Assembly: GCA_020726505.1 (NCBI GenBank)
Contig: JAHLEZ010000012.1
Location: 1,674,001-1,738,000 of the forward strand
DNA length: 64,000 nucleotides
From: Leptodontidium sp. MPI-SDFR-AT-0119
Lineage: Eukaryota; Ascomycota; Leotiomycetes; Helotiales; Leptodontidiaceae
Reading direction: 5' to 3'
In this document: positions 11,317-23,319 of the stretch, piece by piece
Layout: every line of letters starts with the position of its first letter
Position numbering within the stretch: position 1 is the first letter of the stretch
The notes under the pieces: generated by a model
The model's input: the letters and a program-made list of their open reading frames with translations, nothing else
Database searches by the model: none
What the model was told of the DNA's origin: nothing
Made by a program: the position numbers and the translations under genes

Positions 11317-11853
11317 ATGCGCTTCTTCGAGTACCTCGCTGTTCTGGCTCTCGCCGCCGGTACTGCCAACGCCGCAGCCGCCCGTATTGCCATCTACCCA
11401 GATGAGAACTACAATGGAACCCCACAGCAATTCACCACGCAGGCTGATAACAGATGCTGTAAGCAGAACCCCCCCAGAAATACTAGATAATCCTTGTGCA
11501 ACTCTCCATAATTGCTAGTTATAGGACATGAGGAAGCTGACGAAACCAGGGACGGTCGCGCCAGCTTACAACAACAAAATCAGCTCTTTCCGAGTCACCC
11601 TTGACGCGAACGTCTGGTGCTTCTTTTACGAGTATGTTGCTCAAACCCATGGAACTTTGCTTGATCTTCGAACCAAGCCCCCTTTCTTACAACACAATTA
11701 TCCTTCAATATTGGGTACTGTAGGCAACCAAAGCTAACTTATCTCTACAGCTCCGATAGCTGCACCAACGAGTTGTTCTCTGTCTCGACCAACTGGAACA
11801 ACCCTACGCTCGGGGGTGCCAACGACAAGATCTCCTCGTTCAAGTGCCAGTAA
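11317..11853 (+). CDS. small secreted beta/gamma-crystallin-like protein (108 aa)
   Basis: There are three exons: 11317-11458, 11550-11631 and 11751-11853. The introns are 91 and 119 nt; the first ends GCTGACGAAACCAG and the second ATCTCTACAG. All phases close to a 327-nt frame. The protein has a signal peptide (MRFFEYLAVLALAAGTANA) and then an ARIAIYPDENYNGTPQQF strand pattern. Next come an NNKISSFRV motif, a WCFFYEDSDSC segment and a second NDKISSFKC at the C terminus. The two KISSF repeats with Y/F-x-D-x-N-Y-x-G match the crystallin-type Greek-key signature of small fungal secreted proteins. Four cysteines are present (C47, C71, C79, C107 approximately). It is likely extracellular, and an effector or stress role is only a guess. 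It is the one intact gene in a 7-15 kb relic zone. Confidence 0.75.
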
Positions 11854-13823
11854 AGTGGGAACCGGCAGGAGCCGAAGGTGGAAATGATATTTACGCGAAA
11901 CGGGAGTTTTCACCTCGTAGGAGGTTTCTCCTAAATCATGGGGGTATCTTGACAGGCAATAAAGTGTATTTAGTGACATTGGATATACTACTACTTAGTG
12001 AAATGGAGTAGCAATACAGTCATTCTTTAATTTGGTGAAGCTCGAGCCTGACTTCTCTCCATCTCCATAACCAAGAGGTACGTGGGGGGGTGGGGGAAGA
12101 GTCTATGGAGAATTTCTGAGCGCTACGGCCTCAGTTTCCTAGCCGTACTTCCTTAAGAGCTGACAGAAGCGAGATAGGTTCTTGCTTTACTATTGCGGAA
12201 GGAACTTGTTGCTCTGTTTCGCTGATTACTAGTCTTTGTGCAATCCGGAAGGGTCAGGATTAATATGTGGTCGAGTATATTGACCTATGTTATCTACGGT
12301 CGAAGGAGCATATCAGCAATCTGTCCTTCTTTCTCCCAGGTACGATTGCAAGTGGGTCCCTATCAATATGGCTACCAATTGAGACGATTTCACATCACAA
12401 ATATCAGATCAACCCTTTGAAGAGCTATTTCAGTTCTCCAATGATCACGAATCGCTAGAAACCGGTGACCTCCCCCCGGAAGAGCTATATCAGCCATCTC
12501 AAATGCCTATGGAGATTGTTGAAGCTCGACAGGCCGATGCGGCGGTTGGGTCTTCTGACCAGAGGCACGCTGATGAGCAGCTATCCTATGCCCAAGACAC
12601 TCTAGGGGCTGTGGTGCTGAGCATCGCAATAGGACATCCCAGATAGTAACTGGCCATCGCAAAATTGAGCTCAGCTTTATTACTCGAGAAACGAGGCGGA
12701 GAGGTGACCTATAAAACCCCTTTTCTTTTCATAGGACGGTAAAGTAAATAGAACTAACTAACCACCAGCTAACCCCAAGTTCAAGGCGCTGGCATGCAAG
12801 AACATATACCAACCCATCTTACTTGGTAACATAAGTCAGATTAAAATATACACGTAATATAATTTCAGGGTGAATTATAGGCCTTAAAGATCTGATGACA
12901 CTAAGAAGAAATGTATTACCTATTCTGCAAGTCGTTTTACCCTATCAGCAGTTTATTAAGACATAAAATTTACGTCAACAAATATCCTTTCCATCTTTTT
13001 ATCAGATCAGTAATCTGTTAGCAGTCATTTTGCTACTATCATACTACGTCCTCCGGGGACTGTATCCAGAAGCTTTTCCTAGCCCAACTAAGCTGAGTAT
13101 CGTCGTATCTTCAATTGGCTCCAGCAAATCGTAATAGTAACCCTGGCTTAATTAAGTCCTGTAGGGGTGAAAGTAATCCTTGCATGTCCGAAATATCAAC
13201 GCCAGCTGATGCAGTTGTATCCCGAAAGGAATCAATGAAGCGAGGTGTCATTGCAAACACGGTGCCCCGAAGTTATTCTTCCACATGAAAAATGCGTATT
13301 CGAGTGTTAGAACACATCCGGGAGGCCACAAAAAGGGTCCGCGGGTTTCGAGTTGAATTTGGGAGCTATCCTAATTTAGCAATACCAACAACGTTAGTAG
13401 ACCTGATGTGTGCCAACATCGGATACCATCTCCCACATCATGACACCAAAAAGTTGGGCTTGGATCCAGAGGATCCTTCTGCATTCATTTGGAAACATCC
13501 AACACGGTATTCTCTGTTGAGGTGCTTGTGACTACCAGGCATTGCACACTAGACCAAAACTATGTGGTCCAAGAAACCCCAGGTGAAAATGAGAATCCTC
13601 TTGGAATTAGGCTCACTAGCCGGCTTCCCAAGTGCCACATCAATGGAACACTGAACTAGATTGGTGGAATTAAACACATGGTATAAAAATAAATCAAGGC
13701 CATCGCGATTGTTCTTGTTGGCAGCCTCGAGACATGTCGTCCGTCCTTCAGAACAAGTCTCGTCGGAGAGAACATAAAGTCATGAACCTTTAGTATCAAT
13801 GGCCATGCTCATACTCATAGACA
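11854..13823. other. intergenic, 2 kb, relic-like
   Basis: No supported gene. A coherent but interrupted reading occurs near 12400-12640 (Glu/Asp-rich), and a 79-codon plus frame lies at 13292-13531. Neither has a recognisable domain or splice partner. The local AT-richness fits old transposon or gene debris. Confidence 0.4.
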
Positions 13824-15107
13824 TTGATCACTCGCAATATTGAAATGCTTCTCAGAAATATCATCTGTCTCCTTGCTTCTATCTCCCAGGCTGTTTCATT
13901 TGGCCGGTATGGAAGCCCGCAACCGCACCAGTCTGGTGCAGGCAGGACAGGAGGCCACGGTGGATCGGCATTCGGTTTAAAATGGCTCTGGAGGCGAATG
14001 CACAGAAGACCAGAAAAGCAAGCTCCACGCTGCGTTCAACGAGGCCGTATATCTTGCTCGTCTGATACATGACTACCCATCGGAGGAGACTCGTAGAGTA
14101 ACTACTACTACCGGTGTAGGGATCTTATGTTCGCTGTCTTCGGTGTTCATCCCAGCCACTACATCTCCAGTCCCGATGGTGCCGGCACTTACACTGGTGG
14201 AGAGGACCCCGTCGCTGCTAGGTCTGCAGCGGAACTTTCGTAGTTACAACACATACGAGGTGAGCTTGGTAAATCAAAGCCCTGGTGTGGTATGCAGTAC
14301 CGAGACCCACCATGGCTAACCATCTATGCTTCGCAATGGGTCTCATGGTCCTCACAGCCAAACATAGTAGAGGTGAGCTGCCTTGGCAGCGCCTGCAAAG
14401 AATAAAGACAACCCGATTGTATTAAGATTCAAACTGGCTGGTCAGGGAAGAATATGAGCACGACGATGAAAGGCACCGGATAAATATCAAGTTTCCAGGG
14501 TGAGGTCAGTTTCCACTTTTCCCAACTCCAACTTCTAAATCGATCCTAAGAAATCAATCATAGAGAGATATTACGACTCCATTAGCAATATGTTTTCACC
14601 AATACCTTGGGGTGGGACTTTCGAGATAGATGAAGGATTATGTGGGCCGGAATGTTCTGATCCAGAATGTACAGATGCCTTTACCAGTCTCCTCAGAAAC
14701 ACCATTACTTTCTGTCCAGATATCTGGAAGCCCGACCATCCGGCACTAATACCTACAGCAGTGGCCGATCCGACAAAAAACCCCCTTAGTCAATAGATTA
14801 TTTCAATTCCATAAGTTAGAGTTTCCTTCATGAATATACCCACCTGGTTGGATACTCTAGTATGTACCCACTTCTTCACGAAGAAACGTGGCTAATTTGT
14901 TCTGGAGTGTTCCAGGAAGAGGTTATTGACCAAATAAATGCTGAAGGCAAGGCAGGTTATGAATTTGCAGAGGCTGCACCACTTAGCTTTACTGACAGGG
15001 CAGTAACAAATGCAGAAAGTTACTGTTTGCTGGTCATTGGATGCTTACTCAAGCGATACAATTGGTCGGATGGATTTTGCGGACCTGGGGCGGCGCAGTG
15101 CCAGTAG
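13824..15107 (+). pseudogene. broken M35-like peptidase gene (paralogue of the left-edge gene)
   Basis: A signal-peptide-like start (MLLRNIICLLASISQAVS, near 13845) is followed, out of frame, by ECTEDQKSKLHAAFNEAVYL at about 13988-14047. That segment matches GCSAAQKNDLSAAFDE of the left-edge gene. Further segments in changing frames include C-D-P-E-C and TITFCPDIW (14590-14796). A PLLHEETW segment then sits where metallopeptidases carry HExxH, and VTNAESYCLLVIG near the end resembles the family's C-terminal NA[DE]SYA motif. The second zinc histidine is Trp here (HEETW). Frame changes that no normal-length intron explains mark it as decayed. The family is inferred from motif order. Confidence 0.6.
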
Positions 15108-15663
15108 GAGCATCCTGATGAGTAATTTTATGGGCACATTTATTGGATAAATGAATGATATCTTGCCTTTTCATGACTACTTAGTGTACAGAAACCTTTA
15201 GTTCCCATATTCTTGACTTCGGTTTGCGTCTGTATACACTCTGCCTCGCAACGTGGATACTTCGCTGCTGCTTGCAGCTCTAGGACTGTAACACTTCTCA
15301 ACTAGAGCTGCTGTTTGTTAGATAATCGCAGCATGCTAATTTTAATATCCCAAGTCTTTTAGTCAGAATTAGTGACAAACCGCAACTTCATCATCTCAGA
15401 CCAGTTTCGCCAGGGCGACCATGGAGACCAACAGTTGGTGCTTAATTTTAGAACAGCTTGCATGACGACGGATCAATGATCCCCAAGTATTAGGCGAATT
15501 AAATCTCAATCTCCAGACTCTTTGTGGTAACCTAACCCGGGCTAACTGGATCCCAGTGGTCTCAAAAGCAAAATGATATCTTTCCCCCCTCCCTCTTTCC
15601 CCTCAACATCTCATCAGTCAAAACTTATGCTCCTTTCTTCACATATCCAGGGCCGTGGTAATC
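15108..15663. other. intergenic
   Basis: No gene seen. The last 120 bp carry a C/T-rich leader (CCCCCCTCCCTCTTTCCCC near 15585) before the next gene. Confidence 0.45.
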
Positions 15664-17368
15664 ATGATCATGTCTGAAATAATCTCCAATGATTCGTCAG
15701 CACTTTCCTCTATGGAAACTGCAGATCCATCAGGGGCAGGTCATTCACTCCCGAATTTGGACTCGGATGTTCTTGTTTTGATATGCGATTTGGTAAGTAA
15801 AATCTCTGAAAAGAGAGAGCAAGAGGGTAACAAAAATTCTCGATGAACCGTTGCTTACTTTCATTATAGATTGCCAAGATATTTCCACAGTCTCTCAAGG
15901 ACCTCGGGGTCCCTTGTCAGCGATTACACCGGTTCACATTTGAACTACAATATAGAATCATTCACTTGAGACCCAAACTGCTTGTACCGCCAATGGGTTC
16001 CTCCTTGGATCGGTTCTAAAAAAGCGTACAGAGTCATACTAGACACCTCTCAATCAAGGAAGATCTCGAGTGGAAGATCGCCGTGCCTCTACTTTCCGTT
16101 TGTGAAAGAATCTCTGTTATTGAGTAAGTAAAGGAATTTTACTCGAAGCGGGAAACGTACTAATCCGTTCAAGCTAGGGAGTACGGGGGGAGCGTGACGG
16201 CTACCAAGATCCGGAAACGTCGCGAATCTCGAAAAAACTTCAAGACATGTGGCTAAAGGCGGCCTTGCGTCTGATAGATTACCCTTGACCCAGTAACCGT
16301 TCGTATAACATTTATACATACACTATTCCGACAACAAACATTGTCTACAATTCAACTCGAGCACTAAAGAACAGAAGGAGGGATTTTGAGCCACTTGGAG
16401 AGCTCATCTCCAATTCACCTAAGCTAAAGGTGCTACATCTAAATGAGATGAGAGGAGATGATATTTGGAAGAGCATACGTGTGCCACCCATCCAAGAGTT
16501 GGTGATAACGAGTTGTACCTGGAAATACACTCCTGAAGAAGTCAATTCAGTCTGGAACTTCTCCCAGATACAGGTCTTGGTCATCGACAAAAACTCTTGT
16601 GCTATATCATTCCTCGATTCAACATCTGGCCATATGTTCCCTAGGCTACGAAAGCTGGTCATTAGAGACACACTTGATACGCGTTGGGGCGAAAGCTACA
16701 CAACTCAATTGAATGATCTGATTTCCAAGGGCTATCTTTTACAAGAACTTGAGATAGTCTGCCAGCTACATTTGCAGCGGATTGAGTTGGTATACAAGCA
16801 TACCAATCTGGCGATTCTGAGGATCCATGACTTTACGGGATTCGGTAACGGGAAGATAGTGTGTCCAACTTTGTCAGTGAAAAACATATCAGGGTTGCTG
16901 AACCACTGTCTGAGGCTTAGAGATATATCTCTAGATCTAGATCAGACTATATGCGAGGTAATGAGAACATTTGCATCTAATTTCCCTTCATTTAGACATA
17001 TGATTGATATCGTACAGGCCCAAGAATTCATACGACTTCTCTCGAGATTCCGCAGTCTGCAATATCTCAAATTGAGGATGCGACCACTCCTGCACGAACT
17101 TGGTGGCAACAGCAGTTCTGTGGATGTTGACTTGGAAGCAGCAAAAGAACTCGGGTCTATTTTAGGTTCTGAGAAAGCAGGACTTCCAATGATTTCATTA
17201 ACACTATGGATTGCTGGATACAACGAATCTCCGAATCGATGGACCACGGAATGGAAAGTACAACGACAGCAAGGGCACATTCCTCAGCGTTGCTTTAAAT
17301 TGTCTTGGTCAAATGGATGTTGGCAAATTGTGGGATTAGGCAATAAAAGGTATCGCTCGAATGGCTAG
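15664..17368 (+). pseudogene. F-box/LRR-like gene, copy 1, with in-frame stops
   Basis: Exon 1 starts at 15664 or 15670 and ends at 15792 with a GTAAGT donor. It carries an F-box-like N terminus (LPNLDSDVLVLICDL). Exon 2 starts at 15870 and encodes SLKDLGVPCQRLHRF; a TAA at 16017-16019 then interrupts it. The same frame resumes with HTRHLSIKEDLEWK to a donor at 16124. The next exon frame has a TGA at 16286-16288 where copy 2 has Trp. From about 16290 it stays open to 17368, apart from a 60-nt in-phase intron at 16958-17017. That part has leucine-rich repeats (LVI..C, LRIHDFTGFGNG, LKLRMR) and ends near WKVQRQQGHIPQRCF. The long C-terminal half is intact, so a shorter product cannot be excluded. 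It would have been a substrate receptor for SCF-type ubiquitin ligase by family analogy. Confidence 0.6.
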
Positions 17369-18088
17369 GTGTCGTTAGGCGGAGAAGTGCTTGCTGGAAA
17401 TGCACTGCCGACATTGATATGTATCAAGCAATTTTCTTCGAAACAGTATCCAAAAATAAGCTCCAAGGGGCTTCAAATAGTTCACCAGAGTTTTAGAGAG
17501 CTTTAATACGTGTTCCACAGAAAATGTTTCTTCCCATGGCCTCGCAAATGATGTCCTGCAGAGCTGGGCTCTTTTTCGTTCTGCTTCTCAATCGTAGGGG
17601 GCAAATGAAATAAGATCCATGCCAGCACGAACGACGAACTGACCACTTGCGCCTCTATCAGAACCAGCAACCTTCTGCGTAAATGAATCATCGAAAGCTT
17701 TTATGCTGTTTCCCTATGACTGGTGATAATCCGCAGCAAATTGTGCTTCAAGTGTACAATCGATTCTCGCATCACTACACTAATAACGCCAACCTAATTG
17801 GATAAAGGTCGAATTATCTTGGCTATTGGTTTGTGAGCACAGCCATGAGCATGGGCAGATATTTTTAGCCCACGTAGCCGCCGAGGCTAGGTCGAACTGT
17901 CAACCACAATCCAAGTCGAATCGAACATCAGCCTTCTCCATTCATTCATCCAGGACCTGATCTTCAAACATCACAACAGCTTTCCCCCAGGGATCGTCGC
18001 AAACGACAGTCCCAGGACAGTCTTTGCCAGGGCTGAGGGAGGGGCAAGGCAAGCGACGGAAGCTGAAATCGAAGAGATATCATCCAAG
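17369..18088. other. intergenic between the tandem F-box/LRR copies
   Basis: No gene seen. It contains the 3' flank of copy 1 and the promoter region of copy 2. Confidence 0.5.
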
Positions 18089-19698
18089 ATGACTTCCAAT
18101 GCCATTTCGACTGATGACCTAGGCTTGGAGATATCTGGGTTCATACTCGAGCTTGTGAGCCCCCAGATCAATCCGTTCAATTTTTCACTCTCTCATGACC
18201 CGAAAACAGCTTCGCATTGTGGTCCCAGAATCTCTTCAACAATCGAAGACAATTTCCCGAGCTTGGAACCAGGCCGTCGTTCCTTTCAGATATCGTTCAG
18301 TTGAAATCAATGCAAAGCTTCTCGCTGCATCACGTAGTGCACCAATGTCATCTACCATCACAGCCATTCGTCAGCACACCAGACACATTTCTATTAGGGA
18401 AGAACTTGATTGGGACTCTGCCGTCGAGTTGATTTCTAACTGTAGACATGTCACCAGAATCAAGTAAGCGGTTATTTCCTCCAGTCTTCTGTCATCTGAG
18501 TTAATTATTTCTAGCTGGGGATGGTGGGGAGATCGCCATGTTTGTAGACATGTGCGGAAAGTTTAAATCGATCAAATCGCTATGGCCGCAGGCAGAGCTA
18601 CATCTTGTCAACTACCCATGGCAAAACAGATAATTTACAGACGTCCATACGCTCACCATTCCGTTGGAAAATATTTTTTTTTCATCTCAACGTACAATTT
18701 GAAGAATCGCCACAGAAACTTTGAGCCATTGGGGCAAGTGGTAGCCCAGTCGCCAAATTTGAGGGTGCTGAGGTTGACATCTGCAAAGCTAGCCTGGAAG
18801 AGAATAAAAGTCCCGCCGATCAGAGGATTGGAACTGGAAGGCTGCTCGTGGGATCTAACATCTGCAGAAGTGGATCTCATGTGGAGTTTCGAAAACCTCG
18901 AATCCCTGACCATCCAACCCATCTTCTCTGCAGATAGTTTCTTCTCCTCATTACAAAGCGATAGTCTGCATGAACTTCAGACCCTGAATACCACCGCATC
19001 AGACCACCCAGAATATCCTATGATTAAAGAAAGTCTCACACGGTACCTCGATCACTTCATTGCTGGCGGTCGCAAGCTGGAAGAGATTGAATTGACCTGC
19101 CATCTTCCGCTGCTACGCATGACCTCGATCGCAAGTCACAGAGAATTGAGAATCTTGAAAGTCCATGACTATACAGGATTTCGTTACGAGTGGGAAATAT
19201 GCCCAAGCTTTTCTGTCGCAGATATAGCTGTGCTCTCAGAAAGCTGCGGCAGATTGTGAGATTTCATTGGATTTGGATCGAAGTCCCAGTGAGGCAAGCC
19301 TCTCTACCGCTTTCCACTAAATTCATTCTGCTTAACTAACTGTTGCTTTGATTTTTTGGATCTCAGAGTTTGTCAAGATTCTCGCGACGTTCCGTGATCT
19401 ACAGTTCGTCAAGCTGAAGATGCGATCTCTCCTAATCGAGTAAGGAGTCAATTCTCGTACCATCGATGCAGATTTTGAGGCAGCCAAGGACCGGAAATCG
19501 CTACTATACTTAAATAAAGCAGGCCTTCCAATGGTGTCTCTGGTTCTCTCTATTGGCGGGTATGATGAGCGGACGAATCGAGACAGCCCGGAATGGAAAC
19601 TGCAACGTCAGCAAGGCCACAATCCCGAACGCTACTTTGATTTTTCATGGCTACCTGATGGCACGGAAGTTGTGACTTCGCTTTCTAAAAAATATTGA
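18089..19698 (+). pseudogene. F-box/LRR-like gene, copy 2, multiply broken
   Basis: This is a tandem paralogue of 15664-17368. The first exon (LEISGFILEL) joins across a 55-nt-scale GTGAGC..AACAG intron to LRIVVPESLQQSKTISRAWN and then HTRHISIREELDWD. After the next intron the frame is shifted. A TAA at 18631-18633 interrupts WPQAELHLVNYPWQNR, and a further frame change precedes LKNRHRNFEPLGQ. The LRR region runs open to 19259. It is then broken by a frame change and by TAA at 19441-19443 inside LKMRSLLIE. The last part again matches copy 1 (WKLQRQQGHNPERYF). Copy 2 is more damaged than copy 1. Confidence 0.7.
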
Positions 19699-21930
19699 AA
19701 CGGTCTCGAGGCAGATTTTATCTAGCAAGTACGGGAGAAGTTCGACAAAACGAGGATGTCTGGTGCGGGGTTGCGAGAGGTTGGGTACTTGGTGTTTTCT
19801 TGAGGGAATGGTCAGATGCGAGAATGGGCGAAGAATGGAAATAGATATAACAGCGGCTCAGCTAGTCTTTCCCTTATATACTTCTGACTAGCTTGGCTAG
19901 CGAGGCCAGCGCGGCTTGATAGGCTCGCAGGCTGTAAATACAAGCTCGCTTAGCTTCCCCGACTTCGCCTCTTCCATGGTCATCCCACCAAATTCTCTGA
20001 GGCTTATATCGTTAGAGAACCACTTAGTATTATTATTATAATACAGATTTTTCAAGTTGCAATCACCAGATTATTCGAGATATGGAGATCCTATGAAGTG
20101 ATCTGACCGTGTTAAGCGAATGGCTTTGGAACAACTTACTAAAACTAACTCTACGCAACATTCTTACAGTTATTCTCGATGAACAATGTGGATCTTCACT
20201 GAGTCCTACAACCTACACCAGCTCCACGGATTCATTCTCGCCATACTCCATAGAAACTAACACGTGATGGAATTTCGGGGACGGTGGCACGTGATTTCGA
20301 CGACTCCCTCCCCCAAGGCTTCTTCAGCGGGGTTCTCGCTAATCTTGGGGCTATTGGTTAGCGAGGGCGGCCCCCTGGCTCGGTCTCCCCGCGCTGGAAC
20401 TTCTCTTCTCCATCTTTCATTACCATCGTCAAGCCATCGTCAAACCATCAACAAGCGATTAGCTCTGCTAAACTGATTATTCCACTTTCATCCGCTTCAT
20501 CCAGTCAAGCAAACGCAAAGAGAAGGCGAGGCTTCAGTACAGTTCTTCCATCTGCCTCAGTCTCGAGAGCCACAGAGAGAGTTTGCCCACACCCTGTCAA
20601 TTCTGTTACCTTCGGTCCCTCCACCACTCATCATCAGCCTTCCTCTTCCGAGCCACTCACAAGCAAACTGGCTAAAACCGCCCATCGAGGCACAGCTGGC
20701 ATTTATCCCATAAGGCTCCCACAGACGTCGTCGTGTCGCCATCCTCCCATCCCACTCGTCAATTTACCCCGCCAAGGACGGGATGATCCCTCGAGCGTTA
20801 CATAGGACTCGTACACAGACGACACAGACAGACAAAGACCAAACCCTCTGTCCTGTCCATAGAGTACAGCTTGAGATGACACTTCCTAGGATAAGGAAAG
20901 GACATGATTACAGATTACCAAAGCTGGAACCCCAAATCAGGCCAGGCCAGGCGACTACTATGCAAGTCCCGATCTATCGGGCAATCATCGCCGAGGAAAG
21001 TTAACTCGACCGACGCAAGTAATCCGCTCAGAGAGACAAACCCGAACTGACGCCCCCAAAAGATCCAGACTCTCTGGATGTCCAAAGGAAGCTAATTATT
21101 GGACCTTGCATAGCGTTCCGATGAGCTGATTGGTGCACCACGACAACATCCTGTATGCAAGTGATATATAAGTCAGCTTAGTGGCACACCTCCATACCAC
21201 CCCACCTTCAGAACGAAGGCAGAGGATGTACATAGTACGTACCAGCAGGCCAACCCCGACCAACCCGCGCGGGCGTCACACCTACCTATCTACCTACCCA
21301 ATCTCGAGGTTTATCGAGCCGGAGGGATGGCCGGGTTTTATGATGTCCTATATGTATAATACAGTAAGACCAACACCATACCGGCATGGCAAGTGCTTCT
21401 TTTGTCAGCTCAGAGCTAAGCTATTTACCCATCAACCGTATATTCTGCCGTAGCTTCCTATCTAGCCATCCATCCAACTATCCAGTTATCACTCACACGG
21501 ACTGGCCTCCAGCCTTGCGGACAGCCCGGAAACACAAACGAAACATTAGTCCTACCTACCCATCAATTAACCTAACTCCAGAAACATCCCACCACTTTTT
21601 CCTTTCCTCCCTTCTTTTGTTGTTCCTCATCTCTGGATGATACAAAACCGGCGCATCTGACCCCTCGTACCCACCAAGCTGTTTTATCTCCCCTCAAAGA
21701 TCACAGCTACAATCCGAGCAGTCTCATCTCAAATCTCAGATTTCAATTCCATCCATCAAGCCTGAATCTGTAGCCAGGCAACTTGCATTGCGTCTCTCAC
21801 CTATCCACTCACTCACTCACAACCCCCCCCCAAAAAGTACCGCTGAACCAACCAACCACCCGCTCCAAGCCCAACCGACCAGAATTGTAACATAACATTC
21901 AAATTCCAAATCCAGAAAGGGCATCTCACA
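19699..21930. other. intergenic, 2.2 kb
   Basis: No supported gene. Around 19880-19960 the DNA is rich in CTAGCTTGGCTAGCGAGG-type sequence. From 21240 on it is C/T- and CTACC/CATCC-rich (long 5' leader and promoter of the 21931 gene), with a C-run at 21823-21831. Confidence 0.45.
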
Positions 21931-22693
21931 ATGACACACACCCGCCAACTTTACCCCGAGCCCCTCCGACGAATCCACCTCTTCCTGCGCACCATCGGGC
22001 TCAGTCTCGCCATCGCTCTGCTCGTCGTAGCCATCATCCTAACCACACGTACAGGCGACACCCCGCCCATAACTTACGTCGCTGTGATATGGTCGCTCCT
22101 GCTCAACCTCTTCGACTGGATGTGTTTACTCGCGCGCGGACGCATCCCGCCTGGTGCGCTCCTATCGCTCGATCTCATTGCGATGGGATTGCTTATTGGT
22201 GGAGCGATTAATCTCGCCGTCGTGGATTATAGTGGGGATGGAGATGCGAGGGCGAGGAGTGAGAGGGATTTGATTACGGCTGAGAGGTGGTTGCAGGGGG
22301 TTTTGATGTGGGTTATTTTTTCTTTCTTTCTTTCCACCCCTTTTCACTCTCTTGGTGACGATCTCTAAATTCTGAGGCCCTAAATTGCGAAATTTGAGCT
22401 CGGAGGTCCTATGTATTTTCATACCTGCTAGTGTTTTCGTTTAATGTCGAGAACTGGGTTAGTTTTGGAAAGGAGACTCTTCTTCTCGGAGCGGAGATCG
22501 GAGACTGACAGCTCACAGAGGCGTACACGGTGTTCTAGTCGGCTACGGTTGTCTGGACTGTAATATGCGCAATTACCGAGAGGAGGAAGTCGTTGTTGTG
22601 AGAGGTAGCAAGGGGAGTAGAGGGAGTAGGCGAAGTAGTGGACGGGGCAGCTACCGAGAGACGGAGACTGTGCGGGTGACGGTGAGGAATTGA
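21931..22693 (+). CDS. four-helix integral membrane protein (183 aa)
   Basis: Two exons, 21931-22307 and 22519-22693, are separated by a 211-nt intron (GTGGGT..CTGACAGCTCACAG), with the phase closing. Four hydrophobic segments are visible: about 20-40 (LSLAIALLVVAIIL), 47-66, 75-97 (LLSLDLIAMGLLIGGAI) and 121-137 (GVLIGVHGVLVGYG). A short cytosolic CLDC motif and a basic Arg/Ser/Gly-rich tail (SRGSRRSSGRGS) follow. Size and layout resemble fungal MARVEL-like or small tetraspan proteins, but no diagnostic motif is present. It is probably a plasma-membrane or endomembrane protein of unknown role. Confidence 0.65.
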
Positions 22694-23319
22694 TGGGTTT
22701 TGAAGATTCTGCGCTTGTTGTGTTGTCCTACTGTTGTGTGGGTGTGGGAGTGTGTGTTTTCGCCTCAGGATTTGTAGCTGGGTTGTGTGGAGTTTGGGAG
22801 TTACTTGGCTGGCTGGAGTTATGGTGCTGGTTGTGTTTTTTTCTTGTTGTTTTGATGAAGGCTGGGGCGGGCATTGACATGGTCCTGTCTTGAGTGGTCA
22901 ATTGAGCGTCATGAGGATTCGTGGAACAGACACTGGGGATTGGGCTTTTTTTTCAGCTGGCAGGGATATATTAATGTGGAATGGGTATGTACGTCTGAAT
23001 GACGGAATCGGAGGTGATGATCATGACATTGGGTTTTTGGAGCGTGGAACTGTATGAATTTCTGGAAGGAGTAGGAGCAGGAGCAGGGAGGAAGTATAAC
23101 ATCAGGGGCGGATTGAGGCATTTTATGCGAGAAGGATAGGGGTAAGAGGTTTCCCAATTGTATTCCATTAACCGCCTCAATTGCAATAAACAAGGAATCA
23201 AAGCAGCAACTCCTCAATTTCAATTTCAAAAGCTTCAATTGCGTGTGTGGAGAGCCTACCTCGATTCACCCGGAACTCCAGAACCAACTTTTTCCCCTCC
23301 CTAATCTCAGTCAAAAGGC
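22694..23319. other. intergenic between convergent genes
   Basis: It lies between the 3' ends of the four-helix protein gene (+) and the copper ATPase gene (-). Short frames on both strands have no supporting features. Confidence 0.5.

Noticed and set aside
13292..13531. 79-codon plus frame
   Set aside because: Isolated, no start context, splice partner or domain.
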